Below are positions 49,825 through 58,443 of a DNA stretch of 64,000 nt, one piece after another. The stretch covers positions 56,015-120,014 of the forward strand of contig JAFKKV010000033.1 of NCBI GenBank assembly GCA_017304475.1, written 5' to 3'. This stretch comes from Hyphomicrobiales bacterium. GTDB lineage: Bacteria; Pseudomonadota; Alphaproteobacteria; Rhizobiales; Phreatobacteraceae. Made by a program: the position numbers and the translations under genes. The first letter of the stretch is position 1. Each line of letters begins with the position of its first letter. The notes beneath the pieces are model-generated. The model ran no database searches. It was not told where the DNA came from and was given only the letters and a program-made list of their open reading frames with translations.

Positions 49825-50382
49825 ATGAAAGTCATCGGGCTTGCCGGATGGAGCGGCGCAGGCAAGACCACCTTGCTGGTCAGGATCGTGGCGCTGCTGG
49901 CGGCGCGCGGCCTCGAGGTCGCGACGCTGAAACATGCCCATCATGCCTTCGACATCGATCAGCCGGGCAAGGATTCGCATGCCCATCGCGCCGCCGGCGC
50001 CCACCAGGTGCTGGTCGCCTCGGCGCATCGCTACGCGCTGATCCGCGAATTGCGTGGCGCGCCCGAGCCGACGCTCGCCGACCTCCTGCGCAAGCTCTCG
50101 CCCTGCGACCTCGTCATCGTCGAAGGCTTCAAGAGCTATGCCCATCCCAAGGTCGAGATCCACCGCTCCGCCAATGGCAAGCCCTGGCTGTTCGGCGAGC
50201 TCAGCCATGTCAGCGCGATCGTCGCCGATGCACCGGCGCCGGGCTTCTCCGGTCCGGCCGCCGACCTCGACGATGTCGAGGCCGCAACCGCGCTCGTCCT
50301 GGCGGCGGCCGAACCCCTGAGCGAGGTTCTGGCGCGGCTCGATGCCGCCGGTCGGCCGGAGCGGCAGCGTCAGAAGAGCTGA
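49825..50382 (+). CDS. mobB: Molybdopterin-guanine dinucleotide biosynthesis adapter MobB
   Basis: A 185-residue GTP-binding protein with Walker A GWSGAGKTTLL at about 6-16, KHAHHAFDIDQPGKDSHAHRAAGAHQVLVAS in the middle, and VIVEGFK (Walker B-like). It assists MobA in attaching GMP to molybdopterin, needed for the bis-MGD cofactor of FdhA. It starts the molybdenum-cofactor group downstream of the FDH structural genes. Confidence 0.93.
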   Translation: MKVIGLAGWSGAGKTTLLVRIVALLAARGLEVATLKHAHHAFDIDQPGKDSHAHRAAGAHQVLVASAHRYALIRELRGAPEPTLADLLRKLSPCDLVIVEGFKSYAHPKVEIHRSANGKPWLFGELSHVSAIVADAPAPGFSGPAADLDDVEAATALVLAAAEPLSEVLARLDAAGRPERQRQKS

Positions 50383-50388
50383 TCAGGA

Positions 50389-50781
50389 CTAGTGCACGTC
50401 GACGTCGATATTGACCCGCGCGCGGCTCGCGCCGCGATCGGAGCGCAGCGCCAGGACGACGGTGAACTGGTCCTGGCCGCGATAGCCCGGGGCCGATTGA
50501 TAGGCAAAGCGGTTGCCGACCACGCGCGCGTTGCCGTGGGTGGCGGGGCCGGCAATGGTGACGCCTTCGATCCGGGTGACCTGCGCCTGATAAGAACGGC
50601 GGGCCAGGCGCCCGAGGCGGATCTGGCTCTCGCAGTATGTCCCGGAATTGACCATCAGCGCGCCATTAGTGGTGGTGCCGCCGCGGAAGCGATAGCGGTA
50701 CTGGCACTCGCTGGCGGCCGCGGCCGTCGAAAAGCCGGCGCCGAGCGCCCCGGCAAGCAAAAGAAGCACAAGGCGCGGCAT
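50389..50781 (-). CDS. Small exported protein of unknown function
   Basis: A 130-residue protein with a signal peptide ending TAAAAS (about residue 24). The mature part is beta-rich: ECQYRYRFRGGTTTNGALMVNSGTYCESQI ... YRGQDQFTVVLALRSDRGASRARVNIDVDV. Four aromatic/Gly motifs and two or three cysteines suggest a secreted beta-sandwich. It lies on the opposite strand between mobB and moeA and its start is 129 bases from the moeA start. No relation to molybdenum is evident. Confidence 0.75.
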   Translation of the reverse strand: MPRLVLLLLAGALGAGFSTAAAASECQYRYRFRGGTTTNGALMVNSGTYCESQIRLGRLARRSYQAQVTRIEGVTIAGPATHGNARVVGNRFAYQSAPGYRGQDQFTVVLALRSDRGASRARVNIDVDVH

Positions 50782-50909
50782 GATGGCTGTCTCCCTGATC
50801 CCGCGTGCCCCTATGGTATCACGCAACCGCCGACGCTGAAAGATGGTGCGCCGCGAGGCCTCGCTCCGGCGATCTCCCGCCGGCACGCGCGGCGTGCTAT
50901 GCGAAGATC

Positions 50910-52163
50910 ATGGCGCAACTTTCCTCCGATCACTTCGCCTTTGGCGGCGCGCTTCTGTCGGTCGACGAGGCGATCGCCAGGGTGGCGGCGCGCCTGGTGC
51001 CGGTCGCCGAGACGGAGCGCCTGCCGCTGCTCGAGGCCGACGGGCGCATTCTCGCCCATGACCTGATCGCCGGTGTCGACCTGCCGCCTTTCTTCAATTC
51101 GGCGGTCGACGGTTATGCCGTCCGTTTCGCCGACCTGAAGGCCGGCGACGACACGGTGCTGCCGGTTTCCGGCAGGGTCGCCGCCGGGGCCGCCCTCGGC
51201 GGGCCGGTGCGGGCGGGCGAGGCGGTGCGCATCTTCACCGGCGCGCCCATGCCCGAGGCTACCGACACCGTCTTCATGCAGGAGGATGTCCGGCTCGACG
51301 GTGAGCGCGTGATCCTGCCCAAGGGCCTGAAACCGGGCGCCAATTGCCGGCCGGCGGGTGAGGACCTGCCGCGCGGCAGGCTGGCGCTCGTCGCCGGACG
51401 GCGCATCACGCCGGAAGCGATCGCACTGGCGGCCGCCCTCGGCGTCACCCATCTCGACCTGCGCCGGCGGGTTCGGGTCGCGGTCTTCTCCACCGGCGAC
51501 GAGATCGTCTCGCCGGGAAACCCGCTCGGCCCAGCCCAGCTCTATGATTCCAACCGTTTCACGCTGCAGGCTCTGCTGCGCCGGCTCGGCGCCGAGGTGA
51601 CCGATCTCGGCATCCTCCGCGACGATCGCGCGGCCGTCGCCGCGGCACTGACCCAGGCCGCGCGCGGTCATGACCTGATCCTCACCTCGGGCGGCGTCTC
51701 GACCGGCGAGGAGGATCACGTCAAGGCCGCGGTCGAACAGGCCGGCAGCCTGACCTTCTGGCGGCTCGCCATCAAGCCCGGCCGGCCGGTGGCCATGGGC
51801 GTCGTCGACGGCACCGCCTTCATCGGCTTGCCGGGCAATCCGGTCGCGGTCTTCGTCACCTTCGCCCATGTCGTCCGGCCGTTCCTGGCGGCCCTCGGCG
51901 GCGGCATGCCCGAAGCGCCCCTGGCCTTGCCGGTTCGGTCGACCTTCGCCTATCGCAAGAAGGAAGGGCGGCGTGAATATGTCCGCGTGGCGCTCGCCCG
52001 CGGAGCCGATGGCACGATGGAGGCGACGAAACACCCGCGCGACGGCGCCGGCGTCATTACCTCGCTCACCGAGACCGATGGACTGGTGGAGTTGCCGGAA
52101 GCGGTCACCGAGGTGAAACCCGGCGACATGGTTGGTTTCCTGGCTTACGCCCTGCTGCGCTGA
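50910..52163 (+). CDS. moeA: Molybdopterin molybdenumtransferase MoeA
   Basis: A 417-residue enzyme that inserts molybdate into adenylated molybdopterin. Domain order is normal: FNSAVDGYAVRFADL (about 65-79), GEAVRIFTGAPMPEATDTV, then the MoCF-fold domain with STGDEIVSPGNPL and TSGGVSTGEEDHVK, and a C-terminal beta domain ending PGDMVGFLAY. The start at 50910 (MAQLSSDHFAFGG) gives family length. Works with MobA and MobB in the same island. Confidence 0.94.
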   Translation: MAQLSSDHFAFGGALLSVDEAIARVAARLVPVAETERLPLLEADGRILAHDLIAGVDLPPFFNSAVDGYAVRFADLKAGDDTVLPVSGRVAAGAALGGPVRAGEAVRIFTGAPMPEATDTVFMQEDVRLDGERVILPKGLKPGANCRPAGEDLPRGRLALVAGRRITPEAIALAAALGVTHLDLRRRVRVAVFSTGDEIVSPGNPLGPAQLYDSNRFTLQALLRRLGAEVTDLGILRDDRAAVAAALTQAARGHDLILTSGGVSTGEEDHVKAAVEQAGSLTFWRLAIKPGRPVAMGVVDGTAFIGLPGNPVAVFVTFAHVVRPFLAALGGGMPEAPLALPVRSTFAYRKKEGRREYVRVALARGADGTMEATKHPRDGAGVITSLTETDGLVELPEAVTEVKPGDMVGFLAYALLR

Positions 52164-52190
52164 GATATCGATCCGGTCGCGCCGCGCATC

Positions 52191-52419
52191 AACCCTCTCC
52201 CACGCCTTCGTGGGAGAGGGTGGGTCCGGAGGACCCGGGTGAGGGTGGTTGCGTCGACGCTGTCGGCGCATTTGGGCCGTAAGGTATTGGCGGGTCTATG
52301 CTTCAGTCGCCCGCTCGCCCCATCACCTGCGATCGGAACGCACGTCGCGCACCGGCGCAATGACCCTCACCCGGCCGCTGCCGCGGCCACCCTCTCCCAC
52401 GAAGACGTGGGCGAGGGTT
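52191..52419. repeat. Family R1 composite inverted pair, long spacer
   Basis: The left unit at 52191-52248 (AACCCTCTCCCACG, CGTGGGAGAGGGT, GGGTCC hairpin, GGGTGAGGGTGG) and the right unit at 52363-52419 in inverse order have about 114 bases between. The spacer begins TTGCGTCGACG and contains GGCGCATTTGG, diverged from the R1 spacers elsewhere. The 316-base gap 52164-52479 holds only this. Confidence 0.85.
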
Positions 52420-52479
52420 ACGCGCGGCGACCTTGGTGCCATGCGCCACAATGCGAAGCGACCCGACCCTGAGGACTCG

Positions 52480-52668
52480 TCAATTCGGCTTGGAAATCCC
52501 CGACCAGTCCTTGCCGACCAGGTTGTCGCCGGCCTCGCCGTGGCGCAGATGCGCGCCAGAGCCGACGAAGCGGGCATCCGCGGTCTGCTGGACGGACGTG
52601 TTCAGGAACACGCCGGCACCGGTCGCGAGCACGACGGCGGCGATCAGGCCCAACAGCATCACTTTCAT
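52480..52668 (-). CDS. Small single-helix membrane protein
   Basis: A 62-residue protein with one hydrophobic helix (MLLGLIAAVVLATGAGVFL, residues 4-22) and a polar tail with SVQQTADARFVGSGAHLRHGEAGDNLVGKDW. The start at 52668 follows GGAGGA with seven bases spacing. Family not recognised, though the tail pattern looks conserved in the order. It lies between moeA and mobA on the mobA strand. Confidence 0.7.
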   Translation of the reverse strand: MKVMLLGLIAAVVLATGAGVFLNTSVQQTADARFVGSGAHLRHGEAGDNLVGKDWSGISKPN

Positions 52669-52737
52669 CGCATGCTCCTCCATCCGGCGTCGAAGTTCTT
52701 GTTTTGCCGAGAGATTCTAGCACTTCGCCCGGGCGCT

Positions 52738-53388
52738 TCAAGCGTCCTGGTGACGCAGCGTGATCGTTTCCGCCTCGGCCAGGTCCTCAGGCGTATTGGC
52801 GTTGAAGAAGGGGTCGTAGGGCAGGGTCGGCCAGACTGCGGCGGCGCAGCCGTGACGCGCGGTCCAGCGATCGATCTTGCGCATGTCCTCGACGACCAGG
52901 GCATGGCGGAGATCGGCCCTGAGATCGACCCGCCAGAGCCCGATCACCGGATGGGTCTGGTCGCCCGACCGGGCGCAGGCGAGCGGCAGGCCGGCGGCCT
53001 GGCGGGCTTTATGAAGCCGGCTCACGAGATCGCCGGGCAGGAACGGCGCATCGGTCGCGACCGACATGAGCCATTGGATCTCGGGCCGGTGCGTGGCGGC
53101 CCAGTCGAGCGCCGCCAGGATGCCGGCGAGCGGCCCGGCAAAGCCCGGCACGTCGTCGGCAACGACGGGCAGCCCGAGAAAACCGAAGCGGGCAGGGTCG
53201 CCATTGGCATTGACGATCAGGCCGTCGCATTGCGGCCTCAGGCGTTCGACCACCCGGTCGAGAATGGTCTTGCCGCCGACCGTCTTCATCGGCTTATCGC
53301 CACCGCCCATGCGGCGGGCGAGGCCGCCGGCCAGCAGCACGCCGAGGGTTGGCTGATGGCCGGGTTTCCGCGGTTCAGTCATCACCAT
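52738..53388 (-). CDS. mobA: Molybdenum cofactor guanylyltransferase MobA
   Basis: A 216-residue nucleotidyltransferase with LGVLLAGGLARRMGGGDKPMKTVGGKTILDRV at 15-46 (LAGGxxxRMGxDK), ATDAPFLPGDLV for metal binding, and NANTPEDLAEAE near the C-terminus. It transfers GMP from GTP to molybdopterin. The start at 53388 (MVMTEP) follows GGAAAGG; 53382 is an alternative. It overlaps the end of fdhD, so the two are co-translated. Confidence 0.93.
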   Translation of the reverse strand: MVMTEPRKPGHQPTLGVLLAGGLARRMGGGDKPMKTVGGKTILDRVVERLRPQCDGLIVNANGDPARFGFLGLPVVADDVPGFAGPLAGILAALDWAATHRPEIQWLMSVATDAPFLPGDLVSRLHKARQAAGLPLACARSGDQTHPVIGLWRVDLRADLRHALVVEDMRKIDRWTARHGCAAAVWPTLPYDPFFNANTPEDLAEAETITLRHQDA

Positions 53389-54256
53389 CCGAACCTTTCC
53401 GGCGATGCCTGGCGCTTTCCTCCTCGACATAGCTGAGGTCCTGGTCGAACACGATCCGGTCCTCGCCGGCGAGCGCCACGAAGCGTTTGCCCCGCGCCCG
53501 GCCGATCAGCGTCAGCCCGCATTGGCGCGCGAGCTGGACGCCCCAGGCGGTGAAGCCGGAGCGCGACACCAGGATCGGAATGCCCATGCGCACGGTCTTG
53601 ATGACCATTTCCGAGGTCAGCCGGCCGGTCGTGTAGAACAGCTTGTCGGCGCCGATCTCGCCATGCCGGTACATCCAGCCGGCCACCTTGTCGACGGCAT
53701 TGTGCCGGCCGACATCCTCCATATAGACCAGCGGCTTGTCCTCCCTGCAGAGCACGCAGCCATGGATCGCGCCGGCGCTCAGGTAGAGCGAGGGCATGGT
53801 GTTGATCGCGTTGGTCAGGCGGTAGAGCCAGGAGGTCCTGAACTGCGTCGCCGGCAAGGTGATCTCGCCCAGCGCCTCCATCAGGTCGCCGAAGGCGGTG
53901 CCCTGGGCGCAGCCCGAGGTCTGGGTCCGCTTGCGCAGCTTGGCCTCGAAATTGGTGTCGGTATCGGTGCGCACCACCACCACCTCGAGGTCCTCGTCGT
54001 AATCGACGCCGGTGACCACGTCGGTCGTTTTCAGCATGTTCTGGTTGAGCAGATAGCCGATCGCGAGATAGTCGGGGTAATCGCCGATCGTCATCATGGT
54101 GACGATTTCCTGGGCGTTCAGATAGAGGGTGAGCGGCCGCTCCACCGTCACCGAGGTCTCGATCGGCCGGCCGCGCTCGTCGACGCCGGTGACCCGCTCG
54201 GTCAGGCGCGGGTCGTCGGGGTTCGGCACGATCAGCGGACCGGCCATGGCGATCAC
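53375..54256 (-). CDS. fdhD: FdhD sulfurtransferase for formate dehydrogenase activation
   Basis: A 293-residue protein that moves sulfur from a cysteine desulfurase to the molybdenum cofactor of FDH. It has the N-terminal RPIETSVTVERPLTLYLN, a catalytic loop SGCAQGT with single Cys116, and HGCVLCREDKPLVYMEDVGRHNAVDKV (Cys167, Cys170 then the cofactor-site VGRHN). In E. coli two cysteines lie in the loop (C121, C124, from memory); here the second is absent and a CxxC lies later. The GTG start at 54256 overlaps the mrp stop; ATG at 54247 is possible. Part of the leftward mrp-fdhD-mobA group. Confidence 0.93.
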   Translation of the reverse strand: MIAMAGPLIVPNPDDPRLTERVTGVDERGRPIETSVTVERPLTLYLNAQEIVTMMTIGDYPDYLAIGYLLNQNMLKTTDVVTGVDYDEDLEVVVVRTDTDTNFEAKLRKRTQTSGCAQGTAFGDLMEALGEITLPATQFRTSWLYRLTNAINTMPSLYLSAGAIHGCVLCREDKPLVYMEDVGRHNAVDKVAGWMYRHGEIGADKLFYTTGRLTSEMVIKTVRMGIPILVSRSGFTAWGVQLARQCGLTLIGRARGKRFVALAGEDRIVFDQDLSYVEEESARHRRKGSDGDD

Positions 54257-55383
54257 TCGAAGATGATGCGGGGCGGCGTCCGCATTTTCACCGGGCCGTC
54301 GCCGGCAAGGCTCGCCCAGACCAGCCGCGCCATCTCCTGATAGACCTGGGCCTGCGGGCCGTCCGGCTCGGTGGCGACGATCGGCTGGCCGGTATCGGAG
54401 CGCTCGCGCAGGTTCATGTCGAGCGGTACCTCGCCGAGGAAGGGAACACCGAGCCGGTCGGCCTCGCGCCTTGCCCCGCCATGGCCGAAAATGTCGTAGC
54501 GCTTGCCGGTATCGGGCGCGATGAAATAGCTCATGTTCTCGACGATGCCGAGGATCGGCACCTCGGTCTTGCGGAACATGGCGACGCCGCGCCGGGCATC
54601 GATCAGGGCGAGGTCCTGCGGTGTCGAGACGATGACGGCGCCGGCCAAGGGCGTCGCCTGCGCCATGGTCAATTGGGCATCGCCGGTGCCCGGCGGCATG
54701 TCGACCACCAGCACATCGAGATCGCCCCAGGCGACCTCGCGCAGCATCTGGGTGATCGCGCTCATCACCATCGGGCCACGCCAGATCATCGGCGTCTCCT
54801 CGTCGACCATGAAACCGATCGACATGACCTTGACGCCGAAGCCTTCGAGCGGCGCCAGCGTCCGGCCCTCGATGACCCGCGGCTTGCCGTGCAGGCCGAA
54901 CAGTTTCGGCAGTGACGGGCCGTAGATGTCGGCGTCCAGGATGCCGATCTTCAGGCCCTGGCTCGCCAGCGCCAGCGCCAGGTTGCAGGCGGTGGTGGAC
55001 TTGCCGACGCCGCCCTTGCCGGAGGCGATGGCGATCACGTGGCGGACGCCCGGGATCATCGCGGCCTTCGGGGAGGGGGCCTGCTGCGGCCGGCCGGGCG
55101 TCACCTGCGGCCGCGGCGACGGCGCGGCCTTGGATTGCGGGCGGTCGGCGGTGAGCGAGACGAAGACCTGGCCGACGCCGGGCAAGCCGCTGATCGCCGA
55201 CTGGGCCGCGAGCCGGACCGGCTCCATGGCGGCCGCTTCGGTCGCGTCGATGGCGATCGCCACCATCACCTTGTCGCCGCTGACGACGATCTCGGACAGG
55301 CGCCCGGAAGCCGCCAGCGTCTGGCCGCTGGCCGGCAGCCTCACGTGTTCGAGTGCGCGCGCGACCTGTTGTTCGGTGACCAT
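54253..55383 (-). CDS. Mrp/ApbC-family P-loop ATPase (Fe-S cluster carrier family)
   Basis: A 376-residue cytoplasmic protein with an N-terminal DUF59/MIP18 domain (about 1-80), a proline-rich linker (82-108), and a P-loop ATPase with deviant Walker A SGKGGVGKST (121-130), LDADIYGPS, and MPPGTGDAQLT. The carboxy-terminal CxxC that bridges an Fe-S cluster in E. coli Mrp (ICSNCG, from memory) is IAPDTG here (288-293). Only one cysteine remains, so cluster carriage in the usual way is doubtful. First gene of the leftward group with fdhD and mobA. Confidence 0.9.
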   Translation of the reverse strand: MVTEQQVARALEHVRLPASGQTLAASGRLSEIVVSGDKVMVAIAIDATEAAAMEPVRLAAQSAISGLPGVGQVFVSLTADRPQSKAAPSPRPQVTPGRPQQAPSPKAAMIPGVRHVIAIASGKGGVGKSTTACNLALALASQGLKIGILDADIYGPSLPKLFGLHGKPRVIEGRTLAPLEGFGVKVMSIGFMVDEETPMIWRGPMVMSAITQMLREVAWGDLDVLVVDMPPGTGDAQLTMAQATPLAGAVIVSTPQDLALIDARRGVAMFRKTEVPILGIVENMSYFIAPDTGKRYDIFGHGGARREADRLGVPFLGEVPLDMNLRERSDTGQPIVATEPDGPQAQVYQEMARLVWASLAGDGPVKMRTPPRIIFE

Positions 55384-55474
55384 GATGCCCTCACATGCCT
55401 TCTGTCACATAGGGCATGTCAGGGGGGCGCGGAAGGGCATGCGGCGCCGACGCGGCAGGCGTTTTGCCGAACCG

Positions 55475-55942
55475 TCACGGCGTGACGGTGAGCCGCAGCA
55501 GATATTCGCCGAGCGGCGCCGGCCGGCCGGCGGTGGTCAGTTCGCGCGGCGGACTTACCAGCTCGCCGAAAGCGACGAAACGGCCCTGCACCGGCACGAA
55601 GGGCGCCGCGAGATGGGCCGCCGGCGACATGCGGAACAGAGGCGCCCGGCCATGGGTGCCGATCCACTGGATTTCGACCACCGGCGAACCGGTGCGCGCG
55701 CAGGTGGTGGCCGCGCAACGGCCGTCATTGATGACGCGGGTGAATTTCAGGGTGATCACGCGGCCGTCGCTGCCCGGCACCTCCACGGTCTCGCCGCCGC
55801 GAATTTCGATATTGCGCGGCACGCCGGCTTCGGCGCGGCTCGGCGCGGTCATGCTCAGCAGCAGCGCGCAGGCGGCCAGGAACATCACGGTGGTGGCAGC
55901 GATCATGGTGACGTGGGCGAGAAAACGCGGGGCGACGGTCAT
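55475..55942 (-). CDS. Exported protein of unknown function, one membrane/signal segment
   Basis: A 155-residue protein with an N-terminal hydrophobic segment (about 11-33, MIAATTVMFLAACALLLSM). A beta-rich part follows with GVPRNIEIRGGETVEVPGSDGRVITLKFTRVINDGRCAATTCARTGSPVVEIQW, where the two cysteines could form a disulfide. The C-terminal half is LRLTV-type strands. The LAACALL stretch resembles a lipobox only loosely. The start at 55942 follows GGAG. No family recognised. It lies upstream of mrp on the same strand, 91 bases away. Confidence 0.7.
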   Translation of the reverse strand: MTVAPRFLAHVTMIAATTVMFLAACALLLSMTAPSRAEAGVPRNIEIRGGETVEVPGSDGRVITLKFTRVINDGRCAATTCARTGSPVVEIQWIGTHGRAPLFRMSPAAHLAAPFVPVQGRFVAFGELVSPPRELTTAGRPAPLGEYLLRLTVTP

Positions 55943-56381
55943 GACATGCTCCAAGCGACGGCTCGTGCTTGGGTCGCAGCGGCGTCGCCAAAGGTTCAAA
56001 CCCGCGGCCCTGCCGCCTGGATGCACCTGCCCCCATATCGTCATGACCAACCCCTGCCGCTAGGGTCCGGGCCGACAACCACGCAACAATTGCGGTGTCG
56101 CTCCGCCCTTCGCGATCATCTGCATACGATGGCGCGATCGAACCGGATCGAAGCCATAACGAGGCGCCGTGAAATGCCCGTGAAAAGAGCGTGGGCGGCG
56201 TCCAGCGGCGCCATGGCGGCAAAAACCGGCTCGCATGCGTCACGCGCGGGCTCGCCAGCGTGAATCCGCCTTGGAGCCGTCATCGAGCCGTGGTAGCAAC
56301 TTCCGCCAATCCGAAACCAAGCTCGCCACACCCCTCCCGATCGGCGAGGGCCAAGACGGCTTTATCCCTCAGGAGTTGGCA
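55943..56381. other. Intergenic region between exported protein and guaB
   Basis: A 439-base gap between divergent genes. Apart from the guaB ribosome site (AGGAGTTG, just before 56382), no gene, repeat of the R1-R4 families, riboswitch fold or clear promoter was recognised. Short open frames here on both strands have no ribosome site and no recognisable protein features. Confidence 0.6.
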
Positions 56382-57875
56382 ATGGCCGTTTTCACCAGTC
56401 TCGATGAAGCCCTGACCTTCGACGACGTGCTGTTGAAGCCGGGCCTGTCGGACGTGCTGCCGGCGGATGTCGATGTCCGCACCCGCCTGACCAAGGCGAT
56501 CAGCCTGAACATCCCGATCATTTCCTCCGCCATGGACACGGTGACCGAGGGGCGCATGGCCATCGCCATGGCCCAGGCCGGCGGCATCGGCGTCATCCAC
56601 CGCAATCTCGAGGCCGATGTCCAGGCCGACCATGTCCGCCAGGTCAAGCGCTTCGAAAGCGGCATGGTACTGAACCCGATCACCATTCACCCGGAAGCGA
56701 CGCTGGCCGAGGCGCTGTCGCTGATGAAGAAGCACGGCATTTCCGGCGTCCCCGTGGTCGAGCCCTCGCCCAGCGGCAAGGCCGGCAAGCTCGCCGGCAT
56801 CCTGACCAACCGCGACGTCCGCTTCGCCTCGCGGCCGGACCAGCCGGTCTCCGAGCTGATGACCAAGGAACGGCTGATCACGGTGCGCGAAGGCGTGACC
56901 CAGGACGAAGCCAAGCGGCTGCTGCACCAGTTCCGCATCGAAAAGCTGCTGGTTGTCGACGAGCACTACCGCTGCGTCGGCCTGATCACCGTCAAGGACA
57001 TGGAGAAGCAGGTCGCCAATCCCCATGCCTGCAAGGACGAGCAGGGCCGGCTGCGTGTCGCCGCCGCGACCACCATTGGCGATGCCGGCTTCGCACGCAC
57101 CGAAATGCTCATCGACGCCGGTGTCGACCTGGTGGTGGTCGATACCGCCCATGGCCATTCGCAAAAGGTGCTGGACCAGGTCGCGCGCATCAAGCGGCTG
57201 TCCAACAAGGTGCAGATCCTGGCCGGCAATGTCGCCACCGCCGCGGCGACCCGCGCCCTGATCGATGCCGGCGCCGACGCCATCAAGGTCGGCATCGGGC
57301 CGGGCTCCATCTGCACGACCCGTATCGTTGCCGGTGTCGGCGTGCCGCAGCTCACCGCCATCATGGACAGCGTCGAAGCGGCCAAGGCCGCCGGCATTCC
57401 CGTCATCGCCGATGGCGGCATCAAGTTTTCGGGAGATCTCGCCAAGGCGCTGGCGGCCGGCGCCGAGGTCGCGATGATCGGTGGTCTGCTGGCCGGCACC
57501 GACGAGGCGCCGGGCGAGGTCTATCTGTGGCAGGGCCGCTCCTACAAGAGCTATCGCGGCATGGGTTCGGTCGGCGCCATGGCGCGCGGCTCGGCCGACC
57601 GCTATTTCCAGGCCGAGGTGAAGGACAGCCTGAAGCTGGTGCCGGAAGGCATCGAGGGCCAGGTACCCTATAAGGGCCCGGTCGGCACGGTCGTCCATCA
57701 GCTGGTCGGCGGCCTGCGCGCCGCCATGGGTTATACCGGCGCCAAGACGCTGGAGGATTTCCGCGACCATTCGGAATTCGTGCGCATTTCCGGCGCGGGC
57801 TTGCGCGAAAGCCACGTCCACGACGTCACCATCACGCGCGAAAGCCCGAACTATCCGAATGGCGGGCGCGTCTGA
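56382..57875 (+). CDS. guaB: Inosine-5'-monophosphate dehydrogenase GuaB
   Basis: A 497-residue enzyme that oxidises IMP to XMP, the committed step of GMP synthesis. It opens LTFDDVLLKPGLSDVLP, carries two CBS domains (about 100-215) between barrel halves, and has the catalytic loop GIGPGSICTTR with the active cysteine near residue 310. The flap ends YKSYRGMGSVGAM. The start at 56382 follows AGGAGTTGGCA. In this order guaB is commonly close to rsmB and guaA; rsmB is 4.5 kb downstream here. Confidence 0.97.
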   Translation: MAVFTSLDEALTFDDVLLKPGLSDVLPADVDVRTRLTKAISLNIPIISSAMDTVTEGRMAIAMAQAGGIGVIHRNLEADVQADHVRQVKRFESGMVLNPITIHPEATLAEALSLMKKHGISGVPVVEPSPSGKAGKLAGILTNRDVRFASRPDQPVSELMTKERLITVREGVTQDEAKRLLHQFRIEKLLVVDEHYRCVGLITVKDMEKQVANPHACKDEQGRLRVAAATTIGDAGFARTEMLIDAGVDLVVVDTAHGHSQKVLDQVARIKRLSNKVQILAGNVATAAATRALIDAGADAIKVGIGPGSICTTRIVAGVGVPQLTAIMDSVEAAKAAGIPVIADGGIKFSGDLAKALAAGAEVAMIGGLLAGTDEAPGEVYLWQGRSYKSYRGMGSVGAMARGSADRYFQAEVKDSLKLVPEGIEGQVPYKGPVGTVVHQLVGGLRAAMGYTGAKTLEDFRDHSEFVRISGAGLRESHVHDVTITRESPNYPNGGRV

Positions 57876-57942
57876 CCGGGTGAGGAGGGCGTCGGTCCGC
57901 GCCGTGCATTCCCGTTGGACATGAGGGACCGGCCCTCTTCAG

Positions 57943-58104
57943 ACCCTCACCCGGCGCCTCATAGCATCGAGCGAACGCGAGATGCGTTCGCACTCGCTAT
58001 GCGGCGCCACCCTCTCCCGCAAGCGGGCGAGGGTTCATGCGCGTAAACCCTCGCCCACATCTATGTGGGGGAGGGTGGCCGCGGCAGCGGCCGGGTGAGG
58101 GTGG
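57943..58104. repeat. Family R1 two-unit element with nested hairpin insertion
   Basis: The unit at 57943-58034 opens ACCCTCACCCGGCGCC and ends GGGCGAGGGTT, but carries about 40 extra bases inside its GGCGCC hairpin. The insertion is flanked by CATAGC and GCTATG and contains GCGAACGC ... GCGTTCGC. The second unit at 58046-58104 is in the other orientation, ending GGGTGAGGGTGGTT. The gap 57876-58154 holds this; the flanks show GTGCATT and GAATTGATG like other R1 spacers. Confidence 0.85.
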
Positions 58105-58154
58105 TTGCGTCGGCGGGTGCCGTGCATTTCCGCTCGAATTGATGAGACCAAACC

Positions 58155-58331
58155 CTAGCGCCGCGAACCCTGCTCGAGTTCGGTCTTGGCGTCGCGCACC
58201 TGGCGCTGGGTGCGGGTCTCGTCGACCTGGGCAAGCGGCGGCGGCGGGGCGGCGCAGGCGGCCAATGTCATCAGGGCAAAGCCCGTCAGGACGATGCGGG
58301 ACACGATCATCGGCCAGGTTCTCCGTCGCAT
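58155..58331 (-). CDS. Small putative lipoprotein
   Basis: A 58-residue protein with signal segment IVSRIVLTGFALMTLAAC and lipobox LAAC, then a short polar tail APPPPLAQVDETRTQRQVRDAKTELEQGSRR predicted helical. The start is MRRRTW at 58331 or MIVSRI at 58310. Very small lipoproteins of this kind are common in the order. It lies on the same strand as the glycine-rich protein gene at 58444. Confidence 0.6.
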   Translation of the reverse strand: MRRRTWPMIVSRIVLTGFALMTLAACAAPPPPLAQVDETRTQRQVRDAKTELEQGSRR

Positions 58332-58443
58332 GGTGAAAAGGAACGCCGCCTGCGGCTTCACCCAGCCGCAGCGGCGTTCATCGTCCAGAAGAGATCGAGA
58401 TGACCCGGCCGAGGCCGGGCCACCGCGAGACAAACCGGTCGGA

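Noticed and set aside
52249..53436. Long rightward open frame antisense to mobA
   Set aside because: It runs through the R1 repeat and opposite mobA and the small membrane protein, with no domain.
56116..56331. Short leftward open frame upstream of guaB
   Set aside because: No ribosome site or recognisable motif; composition is that of non-coding high-GC DNA.
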